The translations under genes and the position numbers were made by a program. Positions 30,660 through 41,749 of a DNA stretch of 48,479 nucleotides are shown here, one piece after another. The first letter of the stretch is position 1; the number at the start of each line of letters is the position of its first letter. Source of the DNA: Rhodospirillaceae bacterium (lineage in GTDB: Bacteria; Pseudomonadota; Alphaproteobacteria; Bin65); the NCBI GenBank assembly GCA_009840595.1, contig VXNK01000043.1, positions 1 through 48,479 on the forward strand, given 5' to 3'. Below the pieces are notes generated by a model. It was not told the DNA's origin. It did not search any database and worked only from the letters and a program-made list of their open reading frames with translations.

Positions 30660-30771
30660 ACCTGTCGATTTCCGCCTTCTGCGGACCGCCCGGAAGGGGC
30701 CGCCCGATATGTGCCGAACTCTGCGGCCGTCGGGTGCGACGGGCGCCCTGCGAAACAGCCGGGTCTCCGTC

Positions 30772-30847
30772 TGGCAGGAGTGGAGGGGCTCGAACCCCCA
30801 ACCCCCGGTTTTGGAGACCGGTGCTCTACCAATTGAGCTACACTCCT
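30772..30847 (-). tRNA. trnW: tRNA-Trp (CCA anticodon)
   Basis: 76 bases with the CCA end encoded. The acceptor AGGAGTG pairs with CACTCCT, the anticodon stem CCGGT/ACCGG encloses the loop CTCCAAA, and the T arm contains GGTTCGAGCCC. It lies between tuf copy 2 and secE, a common alphaproteobacterial arrangement. Confidence 0.97.
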
Positions 30848-30941
30848 GCGTGCCCTGCCGGCGGCCGAAACCGACCCGCCTCCGGTCGAGGAACGGCGCC
30901 GGCCCGCTGCACCGCGACACCGACGCCGAAATAAAGCGGTC

Positions 30942-30969
30942 TACATACGCTCCCCGGGCCGCGGATCAA
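30942..30969 (-). promoter_or_regulatory. Possible promoter upstream of tRNA-Trp-secE-nusG
   Basis: Minus-strand TTGATC (30969 to 30964), a 16-base spacer and TATGTA (30947 to 30942) in the tuf to tRNA-Trp gap, about 95 bases above the tRNA. The -10 is weak, so this is only a candidate. Confidence 0.35.
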
Positions 30970-30988
30970 GCCAACGGATTGCCGCGCC

Positions 30989-32207
<1,219 letters not shown>

Positions 32208-32342
32208 GCCTGTTTCCTGTTCTCACGGGCTCCGCCGCCCCGCATCGCACCGGCCGGGCGGCAACGGCATTTCCAATTCTCGTGCGGTCCGCCCCCTTGC
32301 GGCGGCCGCGGTTGACGGCGAACGATCCGGCGGGTCTCCGGC

Positions 32343-32416
32343 TGGAGCGGGCGACGGGAATCGAACCCGCATAACCAGCTTGGAAGGCTGGGGCTCTACC
32401 ATTGAGCTACACCCGC
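32343..32416 (-). tRNA. trnG: tRNA-Gly (TCC anticodon)
   Basis: 74 bases with the CCA end encoded. Acceptor GCGGGTG pairs with CGCCCGC (one G-U), the anticodon stem CCAGC/GCTGG holds the loop CTTCCAA, and the T arm reads GGTTCGATTCC. It lies 36 bases after tRNA-Tyr and 139 bases above tuf copy 2. Confidence 0.97.
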
Positions 32417-32452
32417 ATCCGGCATTCCGGCGTATCGCGGCGCGGAAAGCGT

Positions 32453-32537
32453 TGGTGGAGGGGGTTGGATTCGAACCAACGTAGGCTAAGCCAACGGGTT
32501 TACAGCCCGTCCCCTTTAACCACTCGGGCACCCCTCC
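32453..32537 (-). tRNA. trnY: tRNA-Tyr (GTA anticodon)
   Basis: 85 bases with CCA encoded. Acceptor GGAGGGG pairs with CCCCTCC, the anticodon stem ACGGG/CCCGT holds the loop CTGTAAA, and the long variable arm (GGCTTAGCC) marks a class II tRNA. It is the first element of the 32-kb minus-strand block. Confidence 0.97.
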
Positions 32538-32593
32538 GCGACAAGACCGGCCCCGGAGCCGGATTCCCGAAAGAACCGGGCTTTCCGCGCCAC

Positions 32594-32622
32594 CCATTTG
32601 GACATCGCTTGCCGGATGTCAA
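32594..32622 (-). promoter_or_regulatory. Candidate promoter for tRNA-Tyr-tRNA-Gly-tuf
   Basis: A perfect minus-strand -35 TTGACA (32622 to 32617) sits about 80 bases above tRNA-Tyr. A 17-base spacer leads to AAATGG, a poor -10. The -35 and the position favour a promoter here; the -10 is uncertain. Confidence 0.5.
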
Positions 32623-32688
32623 CGCATCCAGACGCAAAACGAGCCGCAGAAGCCGCCGCCATCGCACTCCGGCCGCCGTCCCTGCAGC

Positions 32689-32716
32689 TTGTTTGCGTCC
32701 CGGCGGCCGCTACTAT
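32689..32716 (+). promoter_or_regulatory. Candidate promoter giving leaderless rlmB
   Basis: TTGTTT (32689 to 32694), a 16-base spacer and TACTAT (32711 to 32716). Only 8 bases separate the -10 from the rlmB ATG at 32725, so transcription would begin at or next to the start codon. No ribosome binding site is visible, which agrees. Confidence 0.45.
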
Positions 32717-32724
32717 GCGATTCC

Positions 32725-33576
32725 ATGGCGAAAAGCAAGCGCCCGCGCGGGCAAAACTCGCAGGGGAAGAAAGCCGGGCCGCAACCTGCCGCCGCGGCCC
32801 GGCAGCGGGCTTCGCCCCGACGGCCGCTCATGCTCTGGGGCCTCCACCCGGTCCGGGCGGCGCTTGCAAATCCGCAGCGGCGGATCCTTGCAGGCTGGAC
32901 CGCCGGGCCGGCGCCGGCGGACCTCGCCGATACCGGCGCCGCGGGGCGGCGCACGGGCTGGGAGACGGTCACCGCGGCGCAACTCGCAGCCCGGCTGCCC
33001 GACGGCGCCGTGCACCAGGGCATCGCGGTTGCCGCCGAACCGTTGCCGCGCGTTTCCCTGGACACCGTTCTGGAGGCCGGTCCAGCCGGCCCGCTGGTGG
33101 TGCTCGACCGGGTGACGGACCCGCAGAATGTCGGCGCCATCCTCCGCTCTTGTGCTGTCTTCGGCGCGTCGGCCCTGATCGCGACGAACCGCCACGCGCC
33201 CCCGGAATCGGGTACGCTCGCCAAGGCGGCGGCCGGAGCGCTGGAAATCGTGCCCTGGGTGCGGGTCGCCAATCTCGCCCGCGCCCTGGCCCGGATCCGG
33301 GAGGCCGGCAGATGGGTCGCCGGTCTGGACGGCGGCGCGGACGCGACGATCGGCAGCGGCGGGCCGGCTGCCGGATACACCGGAATGGCACTTGTACTGG
33401 GAGCGGAAGGCGCAGGGCTTCGACGGTTGACCAGGGAAAATTGCGATATTCTCGTCCGTATACCGATGGCATATGCAAATAAAGAGGAATCCGGTAACTT
33501 TATCGACAGCCTCAACGTCTCAAACGCTGCGGCGGTCGCTCTCTACGAACTTTGCCGCGACAGAACGGTTATTTGA
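32725..33576 (+). CDS. rlmB: SpoU/TrmH-family rRNA 2'-O-methyltransferase (RlmB-like)
   Basis: SPOUT methyltransferase likely to methylate the ribose of G2251 in the 23S rRNA P loop. The 283-residue product has a basic N-terminal tail (1 to 35), an L30e-like substrate domain (about 36 to 110), and the knot: motif 1 LDRVTDPQNVGAILRSC with N135 and R141, motif 2 ALVLGAEGAGL with E228, and motif 3 from IPM (246) to SLNVSNAAAVALYE (262 to 275). Between IPM and SLNVS there are about ten extra residues (AYANKEESGN), encoded by unusually AT-rich DNA. It is transcribed away from the tRNA block. Confidence 0.92.
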   Translation: MAKSKRPRGQNSQGKKAGPQPAAAARQRASPRRPLMLWGLHPVRAALANPQRRILAGWTAGPAPADLADTGAAGRRTGWETVTAAQLAARLPDGAVHQGIAVAAEPLPRVSLDTVLEAGPAGPLVVLDRVTDPQNVGAILRSCAVFGASALIATNRHAPPESGTLAKAAAGALEIVPWVRVANLARALARIREAGRWVAGLDGGADATIGSGGPAAGYTGMALVLGAEGAGLRRLTRENCDILVRIPMAYANKEESGNFIDSLNVSNAAAVALYELCRDRTVI

Positions 33577-33622
33577 AGATCGGCTCAGTGCAGTAACGGA
33601 AGTAACGGCAGCGGACCGGCCC

Positions 33623-33832
33623 ATGCGCAAACTGCTTTTCATTCTGGCGATCTCGCTGGCGATCGCGCTGCTCTACCGCGCCGACTCGCGCGCTGCCGCA
33701 AAGGAATGCGATGCCGTTCCGGCGGCAAGCGCCCCTGCCGGCAGTCCGGACCGTCGACTTGCGCCCGTTTTGCCGGACGCGACCGAAACCGCAGCGCGCC
33801 GGCGCCGTGCCGGATCGGGAGAACGGGCATGA
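33623..33832 (+). CDS. Small membrane-anchored or secreted protein, unknown function
   Basis: A 69-residue product with a positively charged start (MRKLLF), one hydrophobic segment (FILAISLAIALLYRA, residues 6 to 20) and an Ala/Pro/Arg-rich remainder with one Cys (AAKECDAV). Its stop overlaps the start of the amidohydrolase gene as ATGA at 33829 to 33832, the usual sign of coupled translation. No family is recognised. It could be a signal-anchored peptide or merely a chance frame; the overlap is the main argument for it. Confidence 0.45.
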   Translation: MRKLLFILAISLAIALLYRADSRAAAKECDAVPAASAPAGSPDRRLAPVLPDATETAARRRRAGSGERA

Positions 33833-34821
33833 TTGTCGACTGGCACGTTCACTGGCTGCCGCCGGCGCTGGCGGACGCGCTGAGGGCGCGGACGCACCCG
33901 CCGCGCATCGTCGCCGACCCGAACGGCGGGCCGGGCGGAGAGCGGCTGGACGTTCATCGCGAGGTGCTGCCGGTCACACCCGCCCTGATCGATGCCGGCG
34001 CCCGCGTCGATTTCATGGACCGGCACAGCGTGTCCCGGCAGGTTCTGTCGCTGCCCGGCCTGTTCGGCATCGACAGTCTGCCGGCGGCGGACGCCGCGCC
34101 CCTCGTACGCCTGTTCAACGACGCTCTCGCCGCGCTGATCGCCGACCGTCCGGCGCGGTTTTCGGGCCTAGCCGCCCTGCCGCTTGCCGATCCGGCGGCG
34201 GCGGCCGAAGAATTGGCGCGGGCGATGGACACCCCCGGCTTCGCCGGCGCGATCCTGCCGGCCGACGCCTTCCTTACCCGCCGCGAGGCCGAAGCCTGGG
34301 CGCCCCTGCTCGATGCGGCGAACGCGCACCGCGCCCATATCTTCATCCATCCCGGCCCGGTGCCGGCGGTCGGCGCCCAACCGCCGCCGGACTATGGCGA
34401 CAATGTCAACCTGCGCCATATCGTGCTGGACGTGCAGGCCCGGCTGAGCGCGGTGACGGTCACCCTGACGCTGACCGACTTCCTCGACGCTTTCCCGGAC
34501 CTCACCGTCCAGGTCGCCAATCTGGGCGGGTCGGTCCCGATGATGGTCGAGCGCATGGACCACGTCTCGTCGCGGCGCACGCCCGATGCGCCGCTGCCGT
34601 CGGCGCGGATAGGCCGGATCTTCGTCGATACCTCCAGTTTCGGGCCCGGGTCGATCGCGCTGGCCGCCCGCACTTTCGGCGCGGACCGGGTGCTGCTGGG
34701 CACCGATCATCCGATTTTCGATACGCAGCGCACCGTGGCGGCGATCCGCGCGTCCGGGCTGCCGGACGACGCCGTCGCCGGCATCCTCGGCGGCAACGGC
34801 CCGGACCTGCCCGACCGCTGA
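33829..34821 (+). CDS. Amidohydrolase-2 family metal-dependent hydrolase (ACMSD-like)
   Basis: TIM-barrel hydrolase or decarboxylase of the family of 2-amino-3-carboxymuconate-6-semialdehyde decarboxylase. The 330-residue product has the metal-binding DWHVHW (H6 and H8), a third metal ligand in IFIHPGP (H174) and the catalytic Asp in LGTDHP (D293). The start at 33829 carries GGGAGAA nearby and overlaps the preceding small ORF. Substrate cannot be told. It is followed by a dehydrogenase gene 80 bases on, so a short catabolic operon is likely. Confidence 0.88.
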   Translation: MIVDWHVHWLPPALADALRARTHPPRIVADPNGGPGGERLDVHREVLPVTPALIDAGARVDFMDRHSVSRQVLSLPGLFGIDSLPAADAAPLVRLFNDALAALIADRPARFSGLAALPLADPAAAAEELARAMDTPGFAGAILPADAFLTRREAEAWAPLLDAANAHRAHIFIHPGPVPAVGAQPPPDYGDNVNLRHIVLDVQARLSAVTVTLTLTDFLDAFPDLTVQVANLGGSVPMMVERMDHVSSRRTPDAPLPSARIGRIFVDTSSFGPGSIALAARTFGADRVLLGTDHPIFDTQRTVAAIRASGLPDDAVAGILGGNGPDLPDR

Positions 34822-34901
34822 GCCGGAGGCTGCGCCGCTTGCCCTTGAGCACCGGTCTCGGTTAGCCATTCCCGACGATATCTCCAGGTAGGAGTCGCGC
34901 C

Positions 34902-35735
34902 ATGAGCGGCAAATTGCAGGACCGGGTCGTCATCGTCTCGGGCGCCGGGTCGGTGGGGCCGGGCTGGGGAAACGGGAAGGCTGCGGCGGTGCTCTACGCC
35001 AGGGCGGGCGCGAGGGTGCTGGCGGTCGACGTGAACCCCGACGCCGCAGCCGAGACCGCGGGCATTATCGCCGGCGAGGGCGGCAGCGCCGAGACCTTCA
35101 CGGCGGATGTCAGCCGGACCGACCGGGTCCAGGCGATGGTCGAAGCCTGCCTGGACCGGTTCGGCCGGATCGACGTGCTGCACAACAATGTCGGCGTCGT
35201 CGCACCCAGACCGACCGCCGAACTGAGCGACGCGGAGTGGGACCGGTTCCACGACGTCAACCTGAAGAGCATGTTCCTGACCTGCCGTGCCGTCCTGCCG
35301 GTCATGGAACGCAACGAATTCCGCATCGACGCCGACGGCCGCAAGATCGGCCGGGGCGTCATCGTCAACGTTGCCTCGATCGCCGGCACCCGCTGGCTCG
35401 GCGTGCCCTACATCCACTACTCCACGACCAAGGGCGGGGTCCTGCCGCTGACCCGGACGATCGCCATGGAGTATGCGGCCCGGGGCATCCGTGCCAACGC
35501 CATCCTGCCGGGCCTGATGGACACGCCCATGGTCGTCGAGCCGCTCAAGGAGACCTACGGCGGCGGCGATCTCGCCCGGATGGCCGAGGCGCGCGACGCC
35601 CAGTGCCCGACCGGCTATATGGGCGACGGCTGGGACGTCGGCCACGCTGCCGTGTTTCTCGCCAGCGACGAGGCCCGCTACATCACCGGCGCCGAACTCG
35701 TCGTGGACGGCGGTTTCAGCGCGCGTGCGGCATAA
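34902..35735 (+). CDS. Short-chain dehydrogenase/reductase
   Basis: NAD(P)-dependent oxidoreductase of the classical SDR fold, 277 residues. The cofactor loop is GAGSVGPGWGNGKA (14 to 27), longer than the plain TGxxxGxG. NNVG (95 to 98) replaces NNAG, and the catalytic triad is S159, Y173 and K177 (YSTTK). The C-terminus DEARYITGAELVVDGGFSA is typical of the FabG-like group. AGGTAGGAG lies 9 bases above the ATG. It is cotranscribed with the amidohydrolase, perhaps acting on its product. Confidence 0.9.
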   Translation: MSGKLQDRVVIVSGAGSVGPGWGNGKAAAVLYARAGARVLAVDVNPDAAAETAGIIAGEGGSAETFTADVSRTDRVQAMVEACLDRFGRIDVLHNNVGVVAPRPTAELSDAEWDRFHDVNLKSMFLTCRAVLPVMERNEFRIDADGRKIGRGVIVNVASIAGTRWLGVPYIHYSTTKGGVLPLTRTIAMEYAARGIRANAILPGLMDTPMVVEPLKETYGGGDLARMAEARDAQCPTGYMGDGWDVGHAAVFLASDEARYITGAELVVDGGFSARAA

Positions 35736-35938
35736 CCGGATCGATATTGCGCACAGCCCATACGCTCATTTGTTCTTTTTCTGCAAACGGCGCGGCCACA
35801 ACAGTTCGGCAGGCAGCCGGATGCTCGCCGAGAAGGTCGGGCTGCCGGTGCCGGAGACGGCGCCCTGATACGCTGCATCGACTGCCGATCCAAGGACATC
35901 GCCTACCGGCATGTGGGCTGTGAGCGCCTGAGCGGTTC

Positions 35939-37486
35939 CTATTCCCACTCGATCGTCCCCGGCGGCTTGGAGGTCACGTCGTAGACGACGCGGCTGATGC
36001 CGGGGACTTCGTTGACGATGCGCGTCGCGGTACGGCTGAGGAAATCGTGGGAAAAGGCAAAGCTGTCCGCCGTCATGCCGTCGGTCGAGGTGACGGCGCG
36101 CAGGGCGCAGACCCAGTCGTAGGTCCGCTCGTCGCCCATCACGCCGACGGCGCGCACCGGCAGCAGCGCGGCGAACGCCTGCCAGATTTCGTCGTACAGC
36201 CCCGCCTCGCGGATTTCTTCCAGATAGATTGCGTCGGCGCGGCGCAGCAGATCGGCCTTTTCGCGCGTCACCGGGCCGGGTATGCGGATCGCCAGGCCGG
36301 GGCCGGGAAACGGATGGCGCCGGATGAAGGCCTCGGGCAGGCCGAGATCGCGGCCGAGCGCCCGCACCTCGTCCTTGAACAGGTCGCGTACCGGCTCCAC
36401 CAGCGCCATGTTCATGCGCGCCGGCAGCCCGCCGACATTGTGGTGGGACTTGATCGTGACGCTCGGCCCGCCGGTCGCCGAGACCGATTCGATGACGTCG
36501 GGATACAGCGTGCCCTGGGCCAGGAACCGGGCGCCGCCGATCGCCTTCGCCTCCTCCTCGAACACGTCGATAAACAGGCCGCCGATGATCTTGCGCTTGG
36601 CTTCCGGGTCCCCGACGCCGTCCAGCGCATCGAGGAAAAGGCCCGACGCCTCGCGATGGACGAGCGGGATGTTGTAGTGGTTGCGGAACAGTTCGATGAC
36701 CTGTTCGGCTTCGCCCTCGCGCAGCAGGCCGTGATCGACAAAGATGCAGGTGAGCTGTTCGCCGATCGCTTCGTGCAGCAGCACGGCGACCACCGACGAA
36801 TCGACGCCGCCGGAAAGACCGCAGATCACCTTTCCGCGGCCGACTTGCGCCCGGATGCGTTCGATCGCCTGCTCGCGAAACGCCGCCATCGACCAGTCGC
36901 CGGCGCAACCCGCGATGCCGTGGGTGAAATTCTGCAGAAGCTGCGCGCCCGACGGCGTGTGCACGACCTCGGGATGGAACTGGACGCCATAGAAGCGCTG
37001 GTCCTCGTCAGCGACCGCGGCGAAGGGCGCGCCCTCGCTGGTCCCGACGACCCGGAACCCTGCGGGCAGGGAGATCACCCGGTCGCCGTGGCTCATCCAC
37101 ACCTGGTGGCTCTCGCCCGGCCGCCACACCCCGTCGAACAGCCGGCACTCCGCCTCGACCCTGACCGTCGCCCGGCCGAACTCGCGGTGGTCGGAGGATT
37201 CGACGGCACCGCCCAGGACATCGACCATCGTCTGCTCGCCATAGCAGATGCCGAGCACCGGCAGGCCGAGCTCGAAGACGACCGGCGGCGCGGCGGGCGT
37301 GCCGTGCGCCGCGACCGAGGCCGGACCGCCGGACAGGATAATGGCCTTCGCGCCGAAATCGCGGATTGCCGCTTCGCCGATATTGAATGGGTGGATTTCC
37401 GAATAGACGCCGGATTCCCGAACCCGGCGGGCGATCAACTGCGTCACCTGCGAACCGAAATCGAGAATCAGGACGCGGTCTGTCAT
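35939..37486 (-). CDS. guaA: GMP synthase (glutamine-hydrolysing)
   Basis: Last step of GMP synthesis: XMP, ATP and glutamine to GMP. The 515-residue product has the class I amidotransferase domain with the nucleophile C81 in GICYGEQTM and the His-Glu pair in VQFHPEVVH, the ATP pyrophosphatase domain with the P-loop [10 protein letters not shown], and the dimerisation domain ending [10 protein letters not shown]. The gene lies 91 bases downstream of the GNAT gene, in one run with guaB, whose enzyme makes XMP. Confidence 0.98.
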   Translation of the reverse strand: MTDRVLILDFGSQVTQLIARRVRESGVYSEIHPFNIGEAAIRDFGAKAIILSGGPASVAAHGTPAAPPVVFELGLPVLGICYGEQTMVDVLGGAVESSDHREFGRATVRVEAECRLFDGVWRPGESHQVWMSHGDRVISLPAGFRVVGTSEGAPFAAVADEDQRFYGVQFHPEVVHTPSGAQLLQNFTHGIAGCAGDWSMAAFREQAIERIRAQVGRGKVICGLSGGVDSSVVAVLLHEAIGEQLTCIFVDHGLLREGEAEQVIELFRNHYNIPLVHREASGLFLDALDGVGDPEAKRKIIGGLFIDVFEEEAKAIGGARFLAQGTLYPDVIESVSATGGPSVTIKSHHNVGGLPARMNMALVEPVRDLFKDEVRALGRDLGLPEAFIRRHPFPGPGLAIRIPGPVTREKADLLRRADAIYLEEIREAGLYDEIWQAFAALLPVRAVGVMGDERTYDWVCALRAVTSTDGMTADSFAFSHDFLSRTATRIVNEVPGISRVVYDVTSKPPGTIEWE

Positions 37487-37577
37487 GGCGAATATCGGCG
37501 GCCGGCAACTGTTGGCGACTGGGCGGGCTTATATCAGCAGCCGGTTCCGGCGGGCCATGGGCGAATTTCTTTCCGCA

Positions 37578-38108
37578 TCAGACCTCGCTCAGGTCGCTCC
37601 AGATATAGCCGGTTTCCTTCAGGTCGGTGCCCCACAGCCGTTCGGTCCGTTCGGCGGCGCGGACGCCGCCGACCGCCTCGTAGAAGAAGCGCGACGGGTT
37701 GCCGGACAGCACCCACAGCATCGCCCGGCTGTAGCCGCCGGCGCGCAGCCCGTGCAACGCCGCGCGCAGCAGGGAGCGGCCGACGCCCCGGTTCTGCCAG
37801 TCCTGGTCGACATAGAGCAGATAGATTTCGCCGTCCGTTTTCGGCCCGCCGCGGGCCGGGCCCGCGCTGCACAGGCCGACGGGGCCGGCCGCCGGCATAT
37901 GGGCGACCAGAATGAACTGTTTCTCCGTCTGCCGCCCGATCCAGCCGGCGAAGCGCGTCTCGTGAACGGATTCCTGCATGGCGATCAGCACGCGGTCCGG
38001 CACCAGCCCGGCATAGGCCGCGCGCCAGGTTTCGACATAGACCCGGGCGAGCGCGCTGGCGTCCGCGGGCCGAGCCCGCTCGATCCGCAGTCCATCGAGC
38101 GCCGTCAC
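37578..38108 (-). CDS. GNAT-family N-acetyltransferase, GTG start
   Basis: Acetyl-CoA-dependent acetyltransferase of unknown target, 176 residues. Motif A is seen as YLLYVDQDWQNRGVGRSLLR with the pyrophosphate-binding QNRGVG, and the C-terminal half SGNPSRFFYEAVGG is typical. The GTG start overlaps the rsmB stop (GTGA at 38105 to 38108), so it is translationally coupled to the rRNA methyltransferase. A ribosome-related target is possible but not shown. Confidence 0.88.
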   Translation of the reverse strand: MTALDGLRIERARPADASALARVYVETWRAAYAGLVPDRVLIAMQESVHETRFAGWIGRQTEKQFILVAHMPAAGPVGLCSAGPARGGPKTDGEIYLLYVDQDWQNRGVGRSLLRAALHGLRAGGYSRAMLWVLSGNPSRFFYEAVGGVRAAERTERLWGTDLKETGYIWSDLSEV

Positions 38109-39406
38109 GGCCGCGCCCGTTCCATCGCGGCGACGAAGAAGCCGTCGGTCGAGGCGCTATGCGGCAGGAGGCGGGCGGCGTTGCCGTCGATTGCGCCGGC
38201 CGGAGGCTCGGTGCCCAGGATCGCACGCCAGAGATCGCCGGCCGGGACCGGCCGGAACGACGCATCGGCCCGGAGAAATCGCTCTACGATGGCGTCGTTC
38301 TCGGCCGGAAACAGTGAACAGGTGGCGTAGACCAGCCGGCCACCCGGCGCGACGGACGGGGCGGCAGCCGCCAGAATTTCGGACTGGGCGGCTTGCTGCT
38401 CGGCGTAGCGCGCCCGGTCGAGCCGCCACGGCGCTTCGGGCTGCCGCCGCCAGGCGCCGCTGCCGCTGCACGGCGCGTCCACGAGCACCCGGTCGAACGC
38501 CGAAGGTTCGACGATCTCTCCCGGCGCGATTTCGCGGCATTCGATAATCGTCGCGCCGGCGCGCGCCGCCCGGCGGGGAAGCGACGCCAGACGGCCTGCG
38601 TCGGTATCCGTCGCCACGATCCTGCCTTCGTTCGCCATAGCCGCAGCCAGCGCCAGCGCCTTGCCGCCGCCGCCGGCGCAATAGTCGAGCACCTGCATCC
38701 CCGGCCCGGCCGCCGCCAGCGCCGCAACGATCTGGGAACCCTCGTCCTGGCTCTCCAGCCAGCCGTCCCGCATGGCGGGCAAACGCGCCAGGTTCGCCCG
38801 GGACTGCAACCGGATGCCGAGCGGGCTCAGCGCCGTCGGCGCGGCATCGACGCCCGCATCCCGCAGCGCGGCCAGACAGGAGTCGCGGTCGGCTTTGAGG
38901 GTGTTGACCCGAAGGGTCGCCGGCACCTCTTCCGCAAGGGCCTGCCAGCCCGCGGGGCCGGCGTGGCCGAGCACCGGTTCGGCCTCGGCAGCCAGCCAGT
39001 CCGGCATGTTGGCAACGGCCCAGGGCGGCGGCCCGGACGCCGCGCGCACGGCAGCGGCCAATGCCCTCTCCGATGCGTTCAACCCCTGCGGGCCATAGGC
39101 CGAACCGCCGAACCGGCTATCCATATCCGCATCGGACAAGCCCGCCGCGCCGGCCAGGGCGGCGACGGCCAGTTCCCGGCCGGACAGCCTTTCCCGTCCG
39201 CTCGCCCACAGCGCCCGGCCCCGGTAGCGCAGCGCCTGCCACACCTGACCGGTGATCGCCCGGCGGTCTTTCGATCCGATATAGCGGCGCTTCCGGGTGT
39301 ATCCTGCGACGACCGCATGGGCCGGCGCCCGCTCCCGCCCGGCCGGCGGCGCGAGGATGGCGTCGAGGATTTCGATCGCCGCCTGGACGCGCCCGCCCGG
39401 GGTCAT
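38105..39406 (-). CDS. rsmB: RsmB-type 16S rRNA (cytosine-5) methyltransferase
   Basis: SAM-dependent m5C methyltransferase of the NOL1/NOP2/Sun family, probably for C967 of 16S rRNA. The 433-residue product has a helical N-terminal domain (about 1 to 150), the SAM site LDYCAGGGGKALALA, motif IV DAPCSGSGAWRRQPEAPWR and motif VI ATCSLFPAEND, giving the two catalytic Cys. The gene starts 9 bases after guaB and overlaps the GNAT gene. RsmB is the best family label, though related subfamilies cannot be excluded. Confidence 0.87.
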   Translation of the reverse strand: MTPGGRVQAAIEILDAILAPPAGRERAPAHAVVAGYTRKRRYIGSKDRRAITGQVWQALRYRGRALWASGRERLSGRELAVAALAGAAGLSDADMDSRFGGSAYGPQGLNASERALAAAVRAASGPPPWAVANMPDWLAAEAEPVLGHAGPAGWQALAEEVPATLRVNTLKADRDSCLAALRDAGVDAAPTALSPLGIRLQSRANLARLPAMRDGWLESQDEGSQIVAALAAAGPGMQVLDYCAGGGGKALALAAAMANEGRIVATDTDAGRLASLPRRAARAGATIIECREIAPGEIVEPSAFDRVLVDAPCSGSGAWRRQPEAPWRLDRARYAEQQAAQSEILAAAAPSVAPGGRLVYATCSLFPAENDAIVERFLRADASFRPVPAGDLWRAILGTEPPAGAIDGNAARLLPHSASTDGFFVAAMERARP

Positions 39407-39415
39407 GCCGCCCGT

Positions 39416-40990
<1,575 letters not shown>

Positions 40991-41025
40991 TTAACCACGT
41001 TCCCTCGGCCAGGCAAAGCCGCGCG

Positions 41026-41670
41026 CTACTCGGCGTCCTCCTGGTTGCCGGGCGCGGCGCGCTCGAAGGCATCGTGCGCGTTGCAGGTTTCGCCGATGCG
41101 GCGAATCGTCGGAAAGCTGTCCATGTCCGCTCCGAAGCGCGCGGCATTGAACAACTGGGGTACCAGGAAGACGTCGGCCATCGTCGGCGTTTCGCCGTGA
41201 CAGAAGGTGCCGGTCGCCGGGTGGCCGGCCAGCATGCGCTCGAGCCCGGCGAAACCGAGCTCGATCCAGTGCCGCGCCCAGGCCGTCACCGCCTCCTGAT
41301 CCTGGCCCAGCTCCCTTTGCAGATATTGCAGCACCCGCAGGTTGCCGATCGGGTGGATATCGCAGCCCGGCACCGCCGCCATGGCGCGCACCCGCTGCCG
41401 GCCCAGAGGATCGGCGGGCAGCAGCGACGGCTCGGGGTACGTCTCCTCCAGCCACTCGAAAATCGCGGGCGACTGGACCAGCAGATCGCCGCTATCCGTC
41501 TCAAGGGTCGGCACTTGGTGCTGCGGGTTGATGCGCCCGAAATCCTCGGCGAACTGGGCGCCGTCGCGCAGATGGATCGATACCTGCCGGTATTCCAGGC
41601 CCTTGAGGTTCAGCGCAATGCGCATGCGATAGGCAGCGGACGACCGGTAATAGCCGTACAGAGTCAGCAT
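41026..41670 (-). CDS. maiA: Maleylacetoacetate isomerase (zeta-class glutathione transferase)
   Basis: Isomerises maleylacetoacetate to fumarylacetoacetate with glutathione in tyrosine or homogentisate breakdown. The 214-residue product has the zeta signature YYRSSAAYRMRIALNLKG (7 to 24) with the active Ser, the cis-proline segment HQVPTLE, QSPAIFEWLEE, and the zeta-specific CDIHPIGNLRVLQYL. The partner genes hmgA and fahA are not in the window, so a more general glutathione role cannot be ruled out. It lies 122 bases above guaB. Confidence 0.86.
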   Translation of the reverse strand: MLTLYGYYRSSAAYRMRIALNLKGLEYRQVSIHLRDGAQFAEDFGRINPQHQVPTLETDSGDLLVQSPAIFEWLEETYPEPSLLPADPLGRQRVRAMAAVPGCDIHPIGNLRVLQYLQRELGQDQEAVTAWARHWIELGFAGLERMLAGHPATGTFCHGETPTMADVFLVPQLFNAARFGADMDSFPTIRRIGETCNAHDAFERAAPGNQEDAE

Positions 41671-41749
41671 GGCGGATGTCCCCGCTTTGGCCAGAAACCT
41701 GCGGGTGGCCGGGTCTCGGCCACCCGCTCTCCGTTCGGATGAAGCGCCG

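Noticed and set aside
32343..32537. tRNA-associated integration site
   Set aside because: No integrase gene, no repeat of a tRNA 3' end elsewhere in the window, and the tRNAs lie in a conserved operon.
33594..33611. Short direct repeat AGTAACGG after rlmB
   Set aside because: Only two 8-base copies 9 bases apart, too short to mean anything alone.
36047..37915. 622-codon plus-strand frame opposite guaA
   Set aside because: Antisense to a well-supported gene, with typical shadow composition and no recognisable domain.
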